Shown piece after piece: positions 39,310 through 52,100 of a DNA stretch of 64,000 nucleotides (the first letter of the stretch is position 1; every line of letters starts with the position of its first letter). The translations under genes were made by a program, and so were the position numbers. Source of the DNA: Rotaria macrura (Eukaryota; Rotifera; Eurotatoria; Philodinida; Philodinidae). The stretch lies in contig OENT01000285.1 of the NCBI GenBank assembly GCA_900239685.1, positions 62,001 to 126,000 of the forward strand, given 5' to 3'. Below the pieces are notes generated by a model. The model had not been told where the DNA came from. It saw only the letters and a program-made list of their open reading frames with translations, and did no database searches.

Positions 39310-42300
39310 TATTATGTATATATTCAGCACTCATTTTATTTTTGTTATTTTTTTTTATAGATGAATTAAAGTTTGTTATTTTATTTTATGAAAGAGTTAC
39401 TTTGAATCAAATGCTGAGTGTTTTCTTTCGTTTTCCTCTTTTTTTTTCACGTTTTTTTTATAAAGCACTTGATCATATGTCAATATACTGCAGGTATGAA
39501 GAAGAATACTGCGGATTTTTTTTTCAAGGTACTTTTTAAAGGCAGTATGAAAATTGGCGATGAGTGGGCAACAGCTTGTTTTTCTCTTCGCTTCTTTTTT
39601 TTTTTTCTGGTTTGAATATGCAGAGAGATTAGAGTGTTTGAATGAGTAAACGAATGCACAGCTAGAAGTAATGTGAAGTATGTAAAGATATACCGATAAA
39701 CAAGGTCATAATCTTCCGTTATATATTCGTATACTAAAGAAAAACGATGGGTGTTATAATACGGTGTGCTTTACTTAAAGTTTTACGTCAACGTTTCTCT
39801 TTTGATTCATTTTTTTTTGAAAAGAAACCGCACATAACGCCTTTATTCAGATTTTTTCATTCACATTGGTATTGAATGATTATTGATATAGACGCAATTT
39901 AAAGAATTTTATATGATGATCATAGAGTTTCTTTTTCAAATGAAATAAAAACAATAAGAAGAAGTCTTACAAATTTTTGCTCATGCAGCAGTATTCAGTA
40001 CGCGGTTTTTGTAGACATTATTTTTCGTTCAAACATGCTAAAAAGTAAATTCGACATTGAACGATTCTTATCCTTATTCTTCTTTTTATTTTTATTTTTA
40101 TTTTTATGAAAAAAACATATTTTATTTATCTCAAATTTCAAATTAATCCTTTTATAATGAACGTCATCGACTATTTCCGTTCTTTAATCAATATTGCATT
40201 CGTTTTAATAATTAGATTGTTTTCTCATCTTGTACTATAAGGGTAAATTGCAAAACAAGAAAAAAAAAGTCGAACAATAGTAACTGATGTTAAATATATT
40301 TAAAAGAAAAGAAATGTGGCTGTTGGCCACAAAATTCATTCTCAGCTGCTACTACTACTGTTTCTTCAGTAGAATGAAAATGTTTATTACATAAGACGAA
40401 GTAAAAACTCGTTTGTTACGTCCCTCACTAGGGCGTTTGGCTGCTCTCTTCTTAAATTTCAGAAAGCACAACTTGTCTTCAACTTTGCTGTCTCTCCAGT
40501 GCAATTTCCTTTTTTACATTTTTATTGTTCGAGTGTGAATACAAAAAGTTGAAAAGAGAGAGAACGAAAAAAGAAAAACTTAAGGACACTGAAGTGTCTA
40601 TGTGCCATATAACCACTTCTTTCGTTAGTAGTAGAGGTTTTTTTCTCGAAAGAGTTGGCGTTCTTTTTTTTTTCTTCTTTTCATTCTGTACCTGTGTGAT
40701 CCCAAGCATCGACAAAAATAAAAAGAACAACAACAACAACAGGAATCATAAGTAGCGTACAATTTTCGTATTTAAACGTTTCTTTTACATCAACATCAAT
40801 TCATTTACGAGAAGAAGAAGCAAAGTTCGAACGTGTATCGTCAAATAAACTGACATCTCCTTGTTAAGAAGGTATGTATCATATTCATATTATTCTTCTT
40901 AGAGAACAATCATTGAATATAGATGACAGAAAGAATGATACAGGAGCAAAGTATAAGTCAAACAATATCTGTGTACGTTAATAATCAATAAATGATGATT
41001 GATTGCTATGCTTATTTCTTAGCACAAAAAAAAATAAATTGCTACTAAAATAAAAGAAAAGCTTTCATCATGAACCTGCTCGTATTTTTCTATCGATCGA
41101 TCATTACATAGTATTTCTTTGTATGATATTCAATTTGTCTCTGTCTGATTTTTTTTCTCATCCTAAGTATACACGTTTCTATTAAGACTTTGAATCGGTT
41201 AATTTAACAGCAGCTATTGAAGCAAATCTAAACATTGCCTTTATGTCTTTCTATGTATCTCGACGAGGCCAGCGAAGTACATAAACTCATTTATGGTCGT
41301 CAGTCTTGTATAAAAATGATATTAGCCATTCAGACAAACAAGCACGAATAGAGATTCATGTTATTTTTTTTCGTCTTGATTCACTGAGGCAATGAAATCA
41401 ATCAAACACAAATAAATGTATACATATACTCTTTTCATGGCCAATAGGTTATCTAGATGACTTATAAGTCAATCGTTTTTCCAATTCTTGATCGAGATAT
41501 GCCGTATTAATGACTAAGATAGTTTAGATTTCTTTGCTTTTCTTTAGTCGATAATCTTTTGATATTAAAACAATTTTCTATCAAGTCTTTATCTTAGTAC
41601 TTTTACATAAGTATTCGCTTCTTGTCACTTTTGTGAAGACATTTTACTGTTCTTTGCCGTTTGATTTTCTGTTCTGCTCGTTTTTTTTACTCATAAATTC
41701 AAACGAATTTTGTGTATGAGAGAGTGAGAGAGAGAGAGAAATGGTGGGCGTTTGCACTATGAAACTCAATATGAGACCGCAACAACAAAATAGACGAATG
41801 TTGATCAACCACACAAAAAAAGCCGTAAATCATGAGAGCATACAACTCATTCTCAATAATAAAAAGAGGTGCGCGCACATGAGTATAGACAGCTAAGCGA
41901 AGAGAATAAGAATAGTGAACTGACGATGAAATTATAATGGTGATTTTTTACCACATTTTTTTTCGTCCTTTCTTTCTGTCATTGTTTCGCCGTAAGTGAC
42001 GAAAATTTAACACGCATAAGTCGAATTCCTTTTCGCTAGAAGCGTCTGTATGCAACAGAGAGAACGAATTGCTTTAGGTATATACGATTGACCAAGTAGA
42101 AAAATAGACGTTTTTATTGTACATATATGTCTGCATGTGTGCATGTATATACGTGTGTGTGTTACCTGAACTAGAACAACAACCATCTCGAATAAATACA
42201 AGCGAAGTGGTGTAACACGAAGATAAACATATTGCTGCTTGGGCACATAGTCACTGCATTCACCTACGGCTATACTTCGATTTTGAAGTGGCAAGAGAGC

Positions 42301-42346
42301 GTGAGAGAAGAGGCCCTTTTGCTGGTTGAGCTGCTTAGCAGCATAA

Positions 42347-42354
42347 TATAAAAG
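42347..42354 (+). promoter_or_regulatory. Candidate TATA box upstream of the intermediate filament gene
   Basis: TATAAAAG followed by a GA-rich stretch, about 1.57 kb before the ATG. It would require a 5' UTR intron ending near the acceptor at 43876. Motif evidence only. Confidence 0.25.
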
Positions 42355-43113
42355 CGAGAGAGAGAGACAGAGACAGAGACAGAGAAGAATAAAGAAACAA
42401 ACACAACTCGCAACAATCAATGTCTACAGGGTCACTCCATCAACTCGTTTGCTAGATAGATAGACAAACGTATGTGTCAATATATGTTAAAGTGTGTGGA
42501 GGCGATGATGAATTCTTTTCAATGATATATTCTTTATGTCATCAATGTGTACTGAAGGATATTTTTTTGGTTAAAAAAGAATAATTATCTTTCTATTATA
42601 TCTGTCTATCTTATTTTCTTATATATCCTGTACCATCGAAATAGATTTCTCAAAACTATTTTATTTGATGTACACAAATATCTTTTTGTTTTTCTTCTCG
42701 TTTTTTCTTCTCTCTATCGTCCATCGATTCTTTCAGTTTTTATTACGATGTAAGAATAAGCTAAGCTATGTTTGAAGAGGAAACCACATTCCCAGAAGAA
42801 GGGTAAAGGAAAAAGAAAAAAAAGAAAAAAAAAAATAGAACCGCGTTCGTTCTTTCTCATCTTGCACATCCTCTTTTTACTAGAACTTTTTTTCTTGTGT
42901 ATTTTCTTTTTCTTTACTCTCTAACGGCACGCACAGAAGAGGCTCTTCCTCTGTTCTCGTCGCCATCTGTGCTAATAACTGACGAACAAGAAATGGGTGG
43001 AGAAAGCCAGTTGCGTATGAGAATATGTAAATGGCAAAAACCGCACTGTTTCTACATTGCGAAGTCTATTAGTGTGCATAACTACTACCAACGCAACAAC
43101 AACACAACATAGG

Positions 43114-43143
43114 CACACACACACACACACATATATATATATA
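43114..43143. repeat. Compound (CA)n(TA)n microsatellite
   Basis: Alternating CA dinucleotides run directly into TA dinucleotides. Confidence 0.85.
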
Positions 43144-43918
43144 CAAGCGTAGTTAAAATACGTGCACGTTATTTATTATTTGCTCGTTCTCATTGTCGTG
43201 TGCACACAGACGAATGAATGAATAAATTCTAATTGCTAACCACCAACACCACAGACACCCACCACATACCTTCTACCTTTTCTTTCTTCCTTTCTCGTTA
43301 TTCATCTTCGTTCTCCTCCATCATATCCCGATCGTGCTTTATGTACGTGTGTATTCTCTTTGCTCTTTGTGCCGATCGTCATACCAACGGGAGAGAAAGA
43401 GAAAAAGAAAGGAATGTTGACGAGAAGAATACAATTAGATTGCTGGCTGAATGGATGGCGACCCGGAGAAGAGAAGGAAGAAAAGAAGCGTCGACTGATT
43501 ATTCATGCTTTTCTTTCTCTCTCGTTCGCTTTTTTTTGAAACAGCCCTTACATTATACGAACGAGTTGGGCAGGCGAGAGCATGAGAAGGCCCGTTTGTT
43601 GATCTCTCGCATCGAATACATGCATATATACATATTGAGATGAAACTACTAGACAGAAATAGTATGTCGTCATGAGTTCACTCAACTGTATCAGTAGGAG
43701 CTGTTAGAGATGTTAAGAAAAAGAATCTTCAGTTGACCCCTTTCTTTACTTCTTCTTTTTTTCTTCTTCTTTTACTCATTGATCTGAACATAATATTTAT
43801 TTATAATACATATATTCATATTCATATGCATATATATATATATGTACATATATACATGTTTTTTTTAAATTTCTAGCCTTATTTCTTCTTCTTCTTAATA
43901 TTAATACTTTAAGAAATC

Positions 43919-46900
43919 ATGGCTGAACGTAGTGATCAAACCGTTATTCGGCGAACAATTATCGAACGTGGTGTTCGAGCCAGCGATTATCCAGGTGGTG
44001 GTCGTGCAGGTTTAGAAGCAGTTCGTAATTTAGCTATTCAACATGAAGACGAAAAACGTGAAATGCAAGAACTCAATACGAAATTTGGCGCCTATCTTGA
44101 TCGAGTCAAATTTCTTGAAACACAAAATCGTAAATTACAAGCTCAACTTGACGATCTTAAATCGAAATGGGGTAAACATTTTCTTGAATGAAGAACTCTA
44201 GCAATGCAAGGCAAATATTTATTTTTTCAGGCTTTGATTCTGGTAAAGTTAAAGAGCAATATGACCAGGCATTGATTTCATTAAGAAAACAAATTGATGA
44301 TGTTACACGTGATAAAGCTCTAGCTGAATTACGTGCCAAACGTGCCGAATACGATGCATCGTTAATAAAACATCAAACTGATTTTGCTAATGAATTAGTT
44401 AATCTTGATCGCAATCGTTTTACTATGCTTAAACAACAACTCGAAGGCAGCGGTTCCGAATTAGATGCATTACGTAGTCGATTTGATGATAAGAAACAAG
44501 AAATCGAACGAAGTAAAAATGAAGTTAAACGTCTTCTGGAACAATTAGAAAATTTGAAAAATGAATTCGACAATGAATCGATGGGACGTGTTATGATTCA
44601 AAATGAATTACAAACATTAGAGGAACAATTAGCTTTCTTGAAAGCTGTTCATGAAGAAGAACGTAATGAATTGGCATCACTTGGCTCATTACCCATTGAC
44701 GTTAGTCAATTTTATCGAACAGAATTAACTCGTGCTATCGGAGACATTAAGAATGATTTTGAAGCACTTTCACAAGCACAACGACGGGAATTAGAAGGTT
44801 ACAAATTTGAATAATATAATATATTTGCATTCGATTTTATTGACTTTCTTCTTTTTCTCTTTTTAGAATATTACAGAATCAAAACAGAAGAAATCCGTGA
44901 ACAAGCAGCTGAACAAAAACGTAAAATTGAAGAAGCACGTCGTTCAGGCGCCGTTGAAGTTATGGATTTATCATCCTTGAAATCCATGCTAGCTGAAAAT
45001 CGTGAAAATTACAATCTATTACAAAAGGAACATTCAGACTTATCGAATCATCTTCATCAATTAGAAGAAGATTTAGAACGAATTGCAGCCGAACATAGTC
45101 GAGCTCAAAATGAACGTGACCGAGAATTAGCTGATTTACGTGCCCAAGCAGAACAACGTGAACAAGCCATTAGTGCTGTTCTTGAAAATAATGTTTCACT
45201 TAAATTCGAAATCAATACATACAGACGTTTACTTGAAGTCGAAGAAGGACATCTTCAAAGAGTTGAAGGTGGTGATGGTCTCATTGCAAGTGGCGGAAGA
45301 TCTACATCATATCATTATCAATCAGGATCATCAGTTGGTGGTGGCTCAGGCACTCGTTATGATTCTCAAACATCGGACGTGTCCACCAAAAAGATGACCG
45401 TTCAAAAATCGGCTCGAGGTTAGTGAAAGCTGATGTTGCTTATAGTTGTTCGATATTATCATCATCTTTTTAGAATATTATTTTTGAAAAACACTACTTT
45501 CACTTCTAACCCTTTCATCATTTTTCCTATTATAAATCCTTAATAACATTTCTTTTTGTTGCTGCTGCTGTAAGTAATCAGAACTATAATAATTACAATA
45601 GCAAGCAGCATGTTGTTGTTTTTTTTCTGTACTTATTTGCACGCGATACTTCAGAGAGGGAATACTGTTATTCGTTTGATCCTTTGTCATTTCTGTGTCT
45701 CTTTCTGATTCTCTGTCATCCCGCTTGTTCGATGATGTTGATGATAATCATGATGAGACATTTTGTTTGTTCCTGCTCATCGCCCCCATCGGCCAATAGC
45801 CCGCTTTTTTCTGGGCTACGGTAGTAAACAACTATCTCATTACGCACGATTAGTCGCAGATGGACGGTTATAATTATAGCATATGCATATCAAAAATCTG
45901 CATCTTGTTCTCATCGAATAAATAGAATGATATCTGTCGTACTTGATGTTTGGAAAAGAATTATCGAACCGTGATTTTTCTATTTGAGATGCTAAACTTT
46001 CAAAGTTGTAAAAGAAACTGAATTTGATTTCGGTGGAAAAATTCTTCTTCTCAAAATTTCCTTTATATTGGTCCTTATTTTTCCCGTAGAGTTATCTTGA
46101 CTGCATGTTTTTTTTTCTTATTTTATTTAGACAACTAAAAATTAAAAAAACTTTATACATACAAACATTCTCCTTTTTCCCGTACTAAGTATAAGTGTGA
46201 GCTTTTAATAATCTTATTGTACTTCATATTTTGCTCGTCAAATTACACATAGCGGGAGCTCATGCTTTTGAATAAAAAAATAAATAAACCTATTAATAAA
46301 TGAAAATTAAAAAAGTTTGATTATAATTATTATAATAATTATCATTATCATTATTACTATTTTGCTTCATTATTATCATAATAATACATTCGATATAGTT
46401 GATTTATTCATGTGTAGAAAAATAAATAAATATGATTCATATATAAAGATTTTTCTACTTTTGTTTTTGTATTTCTAACACCGTCCACTGTCGTCGTCGT
46501 TTATTTCTTAGCACGTCAAATGCACTTATTTATTGCGTGAGATATTTTCTGTTCATCCTATTAATTTTAACCTAAACATCTAGTCTTCTTCATATTTGAC
46601 ATTTGAAAAAAAAAATAGCATGATTTGAATCAATAGAAGATGTACAAAAATACATATTTTTACTTTAGGTCCTATTGCTATTGATCAGGTAGATCCACAA
46701 GGTAACTTTGTCGTCATCGAGAATGCCGGTTCAACAGGCAAAGATCAAGATATGAAAGGTTGGACATTGCGACGTAAAATTGATACAAAAGACGATATTG
46801 TCTATAAATTTCCTGATAACTTTATACTTAAATCACGATCTCGTATTCGTATTTTAAGTCGTAATGCAAGTAGAGGTACCATTAATGAACGAGAAACATT

Positions 46901-47006
46901 AGTAGCTGAAGGTGTTCAAACTTGGGGTACTGGTACCAACATGATTACAAGACTTATCGACGCTAATGGAGAGGAAAAAGCTTTGTTCAACCAAAAATTC
47001 CAATAA
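43919..47006 (+). CDS. Cytoplasmic intermediate filament protein with lamin tail domain
   Basis: Exons 43919-44171, 44231-44797, 44867-45418 and 46669-47006 join in frame to 1710 nt (569 aa); introns are 59, 69 and 1250 nt. It should form the structural filament network of epithelial cells. Order: a short head; coil 1A with the helix-initiation block LNTKFGAYLDRVKFLETQN; a long heptad rod; EEYYRIKTEEI restored across 44797/44867; the helix-termination block EINTYRRLLEVEEG (about residues 388-401); a Gly/Ser linker; and a C-terminal lamin tail (about 457-565) with VVIENAG, WTLRRKID and WGTG. There is no clear nuclear localisation signal or CaaX box, which separates it from lamins; this layout is usual for protostome cytoplasmic filaments. 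In-frame stops just after exon 3 could give a shorter form. Confidence 0.92.
46271..46300 (+). terminator. Cluster of three AATAAA motifs inside intermediate filament intron 3
   Basis: AATAAA at 46271-46276, 46283-46288 and 46295-46300, inside the 1250-nt last intron. Reading through exon 3 gives a stop two codons later. Use of this cluster would produce a filament protein without the lamin tail. Motif evidence only. Confidence 0.3.
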
Positions 47007-49191
47007 ATTATAGAGCGAAAAGAGATTTTTAAAGCTCATTCTCGACGATGATCAAGCAAACACCGGCTCATCCTCCTTCTCTCAATCTTTCTTCTCGTCT
47101 TTTTTGGCTATTTGTTCCTTTTATTGAATTAGAAATGAAATTCCTTTTACCTTTTTCTTGTCTGTTGTTCTTCCTAGACATAGAAAACTGTGTGTGTTTG
47201 TGTGTAACTCGTATCTAGACAACTGTCTTTGACTGTTATTATTATTCTATTGAACTTTTTTCTTAATTCTGTGAAAAATCTTCATCTCCTTTCTTTGCCA
47301 TCGAACACAAGATCCTTACACGTTTTTTTTCATATATCTTTTTAGATTGAATCGCTTTTCTTCTTCGATTTCTTTTTTTTGTCATTTTCCTATTATTCTG
47401 CTAATAAATCGGACATACATATATATATATATATATATATACACATACATATATATAAATATACATATTTGAAGGAAAAACAAATAACATTACTATATAG
47501 ATGTTTCTTCTCATTTTTTTAATGTACAAGGATTAGCTGTCTTTAACTTTTTTGTTCTTCTTCTTTTTGTCTTTTTAATGGGATTAACCTTATACTCAGT
47601 TTTGTCTATTATTTTTGTTGTTTTGTCTGATGTATTCATTTGTGCTACTTGAAAAGTTCTTTTTCGCGCTCTCTTTTTTTCTCTCAAAAAGCAAGATAAG
47701 AAAACAAATACATTTTAAAATAAGACATTGAATATTTGTGCTGCTTCCTTGATATAGATTTCAATTAAAATCATAAATTTTGAATGTAGACGTAAGATGA
47801 TTAAGATCTTAAGACAAAGTACGCCTTCTTTTGAAAGATCATTGTAATACTTTCAAAGGTCATGGGAAACATTTTATCTTTAATTCTTAACAGCGAAATA
47901 TATCGGTTAGGATTTTTTTTCTTCTTGTTTGCCAATCTTACTGGCAATGACATTATCTGACAATTGTTCTTGTATTGCTAGACATGTAACAGAATAACAA
48001 CTGTCAATGATATTCTTGGTTAGAATGAGTTTAACCATTAGAACACTAGTGAAAATATACGACATAAAATAACCATCCATCAGTCGTAATTTATAGCATT
48101 TTGTTTTTCACTTATAATGACAGAGAATAGTAAAAATGTGACAGTTGCTTTTTTGTGTCTAAAATGTTTTTTCTCAGTAGGACTCATGTTTGATAAATAT
48201 AAAAATTACTTATTTTCATTTTTCTATGACTCGTCTTTAAAGTATGATTGTGCTTATGATTGTATGAAGACTAGACGAACTGTATAGTTGTTTTTAGTTT
48301 TTGTAATCAATGACATCCTTGATAATATGACCCTGAAGTATGCTATGAAACACTTGCTGATAAAGATAAGCACTGACAACCATCCCTAATACATAACGCG
48401 TTAGTTTTTGTGTCAAGTAGAGTGTCATCACATATAAAGTCATACTGTCATTCATATTGTGAAATATAAACAGAGATGTATTACAGTTAAGAATAGATTA
48501 AACGAAAATTCGAATGCAATAACAGTTTTCTAATCGACTGTTGAGTTAGATGAATGAAGAGAAATAGCTTGTGTGTACCAGAATGTAATTTGAATTATCA
48601 TTGGAGATGAACCAGAAAACTGATCCACCGTAAAACATAATAAAAGGAAATGTCAATTTTTCTTTAGAACAATAATGGCCTTTTGCCTATTCTATGGAGA
48701 TCTTTATGGATATTACAGCACATATTCTCATATTCATTTAATAATTTTCTATGACTCAAGGCAATGTTTATATCAAAACATAACAAGATAGATTCGTTCT
48801 TCGTCTGTTAGAGACCGAAGAAAATCTTTTCAGAACATCGGTACATCGTATTTTCATTATGTATTCTTGCATTCTAATTAAGATGCATAAACAACTCCTT
48901 ATATCAATTAAGCATACACAGAATAATATCGACGATATTTAATAACATTCTAATTCAATATGGGACCACGCAAACACATGTATCTTTCAGTTATTCGATA
49001 GTTTACATCAAAATTAAATATTTTCTCGAAAATGTGTGACAAAATTTATTCGAGTGATTCATGCATGTATATATACAATAAAAATGTTTTCGCCAAACAT
49101 TAGTTTTGTGTTCTTCAAAGAAAAAAGAAATCAGAAATACGCGCACATTAATAATCTTTGATTCAACATGCTATGTTTATATCTTAGATTT
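47007..49191. other. 3' flank of the filament gene and intergenic spacer
   Basis: Contains the filament 3' UTR and a (TA)n microsatellite at 47419-47440. No other coding or RNA feature is supported. An ATATCTTAG acceptor-like site ends at 49187, 4 nt before the first lectin ATG. Confidence 0.4.
47403..47408 (+). terminator. Candidate poly(A) signal of the intermediate filament gene
   Basis: AATAAA about 397 nt after the stop, just before a (TA)n microsatellite at 47419-47440. The 3' flank is T-rich. Confidence 0.4.
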
Positions 49192-52100
49192 ATGTTAGAA
49201 ATGATTTTTATTATGCATTGTTCTATAGTTCATTTAATCTTAGCAGGTAGATAATCAGATCAAATAAAATTTTCTTTTAAATATTATTCATCATCAAAGA
49301 CAATTCATCATCGGCTTATGAATGTCAATCTGATTGGTATTATCTTGCTGAAGAAACAATATGCTTAACATTTACAACATCACAGGGTGGTGATGTTCCA
49401 TGGTATAATGGTTATAAAGCATGTGAAATGAGTTCTGCACAACTTTTAACTCTTGATGATTCACTAAAACTTCAATCAGTTCAGAAACTATTTCACAAAT
49501 TATCATATGATGATCACATCTATTTAGATTATATTCGACAAGGTGTTTGGATCGGAAATGCTAGTAAGATAATCATCAGAATTTACTAATCCATGTTTAC
49601 TTTTGTTGTAAATCAATCTAGAATTTTACCTTCGGCATTCATAGATGTTCTATCTCTTCAGACTAATTTAAGATTAACCTTGATCAAATTGGTCAAAATC
49701 TGTCTAATTAAATATCTGATTTCCCGTATAAGAGTTATTCGTGTTATAAGTATGCAAACATGAAAGAAGATGAGGAACAAAAGTGATGGATTGTTGATGA
49801 GATTTAGGCTGATACTTCTGAATAATGGCAATAGAAATACATGTAATCATGATAAATGATTGGCAATGAATGTTGTTCATGGTCTCATCTGTTGTAACTT
49901 ATGTATTCGTTTATGTAAAATAAGTTTATTTACATAAGATATTGGAGATCGTTGCATAAAAATTTTGATGTCTAACCGGATGTCAACAGTGTTTAGATAA
50001 ATTAAGATGTAACACTACACTAAGCGCTTGTAAAAACAATCAAGTTATTTTCGATCGATAAAAATGTCATAAAAATACTATTTACAGTAGAAGCACGAAG
50101 TAATAAACAGATTTTATTGCCTACTTAGTAAATAGTCCTATTATTGCTTTCTAAGCATTATTGTTGACTCGAGCGAGCGTTCCGAGATTTGCAGGAAAAT
50201 CTCGAGAATCGTTCAATGAAACTTTGAAAAAGAAAACAGAATGATCGCAGCGATTTCCACAAATTTTTGTGAACAATTAAAATTATTTGCTAACTGTTTC
50301 CTTCCCACGAATGGGAAATGTAGGTTGACTTAAAATAGAGTTGGCGATTTTCTGATCGTATAGTATTTCATAGTTGATTTTTTCTATGACAAATAGAATT
50401 CAATACGGAGACAGACTTTTCTCTAGTAAAAAATGTTAACATAGACGCTCAGCAGAAGTAAAAAACACCAGAGAAGACGATTTTCTACCATGATCACTGA
50501 TTCTTGAATCAAGCAGAAAGAATATTTTAAAAAACAAGAAACAGTAAGATTTAAAAATATTCTGGTCACTGAAAATCAAGCTCATTCGAGTTAATATGAT
50601 TTGTGACAATATAAAAATGATCCAGATATTTCAGAGTATGTATGAAAATCTCGAAATAAAAAAAATGTTTTTTTGAACAATTAAAGGAATATGATTCTCT
50701 CAAGAATGGATATCAACTTTAATATGTATTAGTTGTTGTTCATTGCTATTTTGTTACGAAACGTATCAATTATATCAAAGAAATGTTTACGATAGTATTT
50801 TACTTCCTCAAGTATGTTTTTCAAGTGATAGGACACATGCATCAAGTTTCTATCTATAGCTACTAGCAAACTTTGAATGCTAAAAATAGCATTAATATTC
50901 TCAGTATAGAATCATTTTTAGAAAATGACGTGTTCATACGTAGTAAAACAAGTACTGAAGACTCTGTAGAAAGTAAAGCAAGAAAAAGATGACGAGCGGT
51001 GTTTTGTTACCCAAGAGCACTCAGCGATACACTTAGTATTTCAAGTATATCCGAATGATTTTTTAACGTAATGATTCAATATAAATATAACTGTTAGTAA
51101 AAGAGACGTCTTTATGAACATTTTAGTTTCATCAAGTCTGTCGAAATAATTGAAAAAAAACAAGAGGATCTGCTACTATTGAAGGAGCGTCTGAGAAAAG
51201 AAAGTCAATATGTTAAGCAAGAGGTTGCAATAATAAACGTAGTCAATTTTTCTCTTTGATTATCAATAAATAAAAATGATGTTCAAAATTGGAGTTTTCA
51301 GTGCAAAGTACAATGATCGTCATTATTTTGAGGTAGAAAAAAATCAAAGAACAATGGCTAATATTTCTAAATTTTAATCATTAGAAAATTTAGCTTTCGT
51401 TAAACATACGTAGTAATTTTGAAACTACTGTGTGAAAATAGACTGAGAAACACTCAGTTCCGTAAAATATCTCTTTTCGAATCGTTCATCATGTTATCCA
51501 AAACGTTTTTATTATTAAAAATGTAAGCCGTGCTTTACTACGCGCTAACTCCGAGTAATCTGATTCCGGAAACATAATTTATTTTCAACGTACATCATGC
51601 TTTATTAATCAAAGTCTAGGTTCCCATTTTATGCCACAGTTACCTTGTATGTAAATGACAACATGCAACACTTATTTTTTTAATTGCATAAATAATGATT
51701 GGTGGTCCACTTTTACGGTTGTGTTGCATTCAGAAAAACTTATCGTATGATATGCAATATCACGCAAATTGAATGGTGAAACGTTGTATTTTTTTATGCG
51801 ATGGTTCACCTAGAAGTGTAATCATTACAATAACCTAGAACATATGTGTGTGTAGCTACGAAACTGTTCTCCATGTTAAGGCGTATCTCGATGGTGATAA
51901 TGAATGCCTCGGAAGATACGGACTAATATAATCAACGTTACAGATTGTAGATATGATATAGTTATGTTTAGAATCAGATAGGGTCGAATGCAAAAATATT
52001 TGTAAGTCTTATTCTGAGATGATGGTGTTGATGTATGCTTGAACGATGGGAAACTTGATGGAAAGAACCATTTATTCGAAAATGATTAGTCGAGAATCTC

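Larger units (their letters stand above)
39310..43918. other. Upstream region of the intermediate filament gene
   Basis: No coding exon is supported over 4.6 kb. The sequence is unlike other spacers here: it is rich in polypyrimidine, GA and CA tracts, with a GA-rich block at 42354-42390 and a CA/TA microsatellite at 43114-43143. A TATAAAAG at 42347 and an acceptor-like TTTCTAG ending at 43876 suggest a distant promoter with a spliced 5' UTR. Frames at 40479-40755, 42007-42420 and 43233-43643 are low-complexity shadows. Confidence 0.4.

Noticed and set aside
42007..42420. 137-codon minus-strand frame with a hydrophobic start
   Set aside because: Derived from GA/CT-rich simple sequence upstream of the filament gene.
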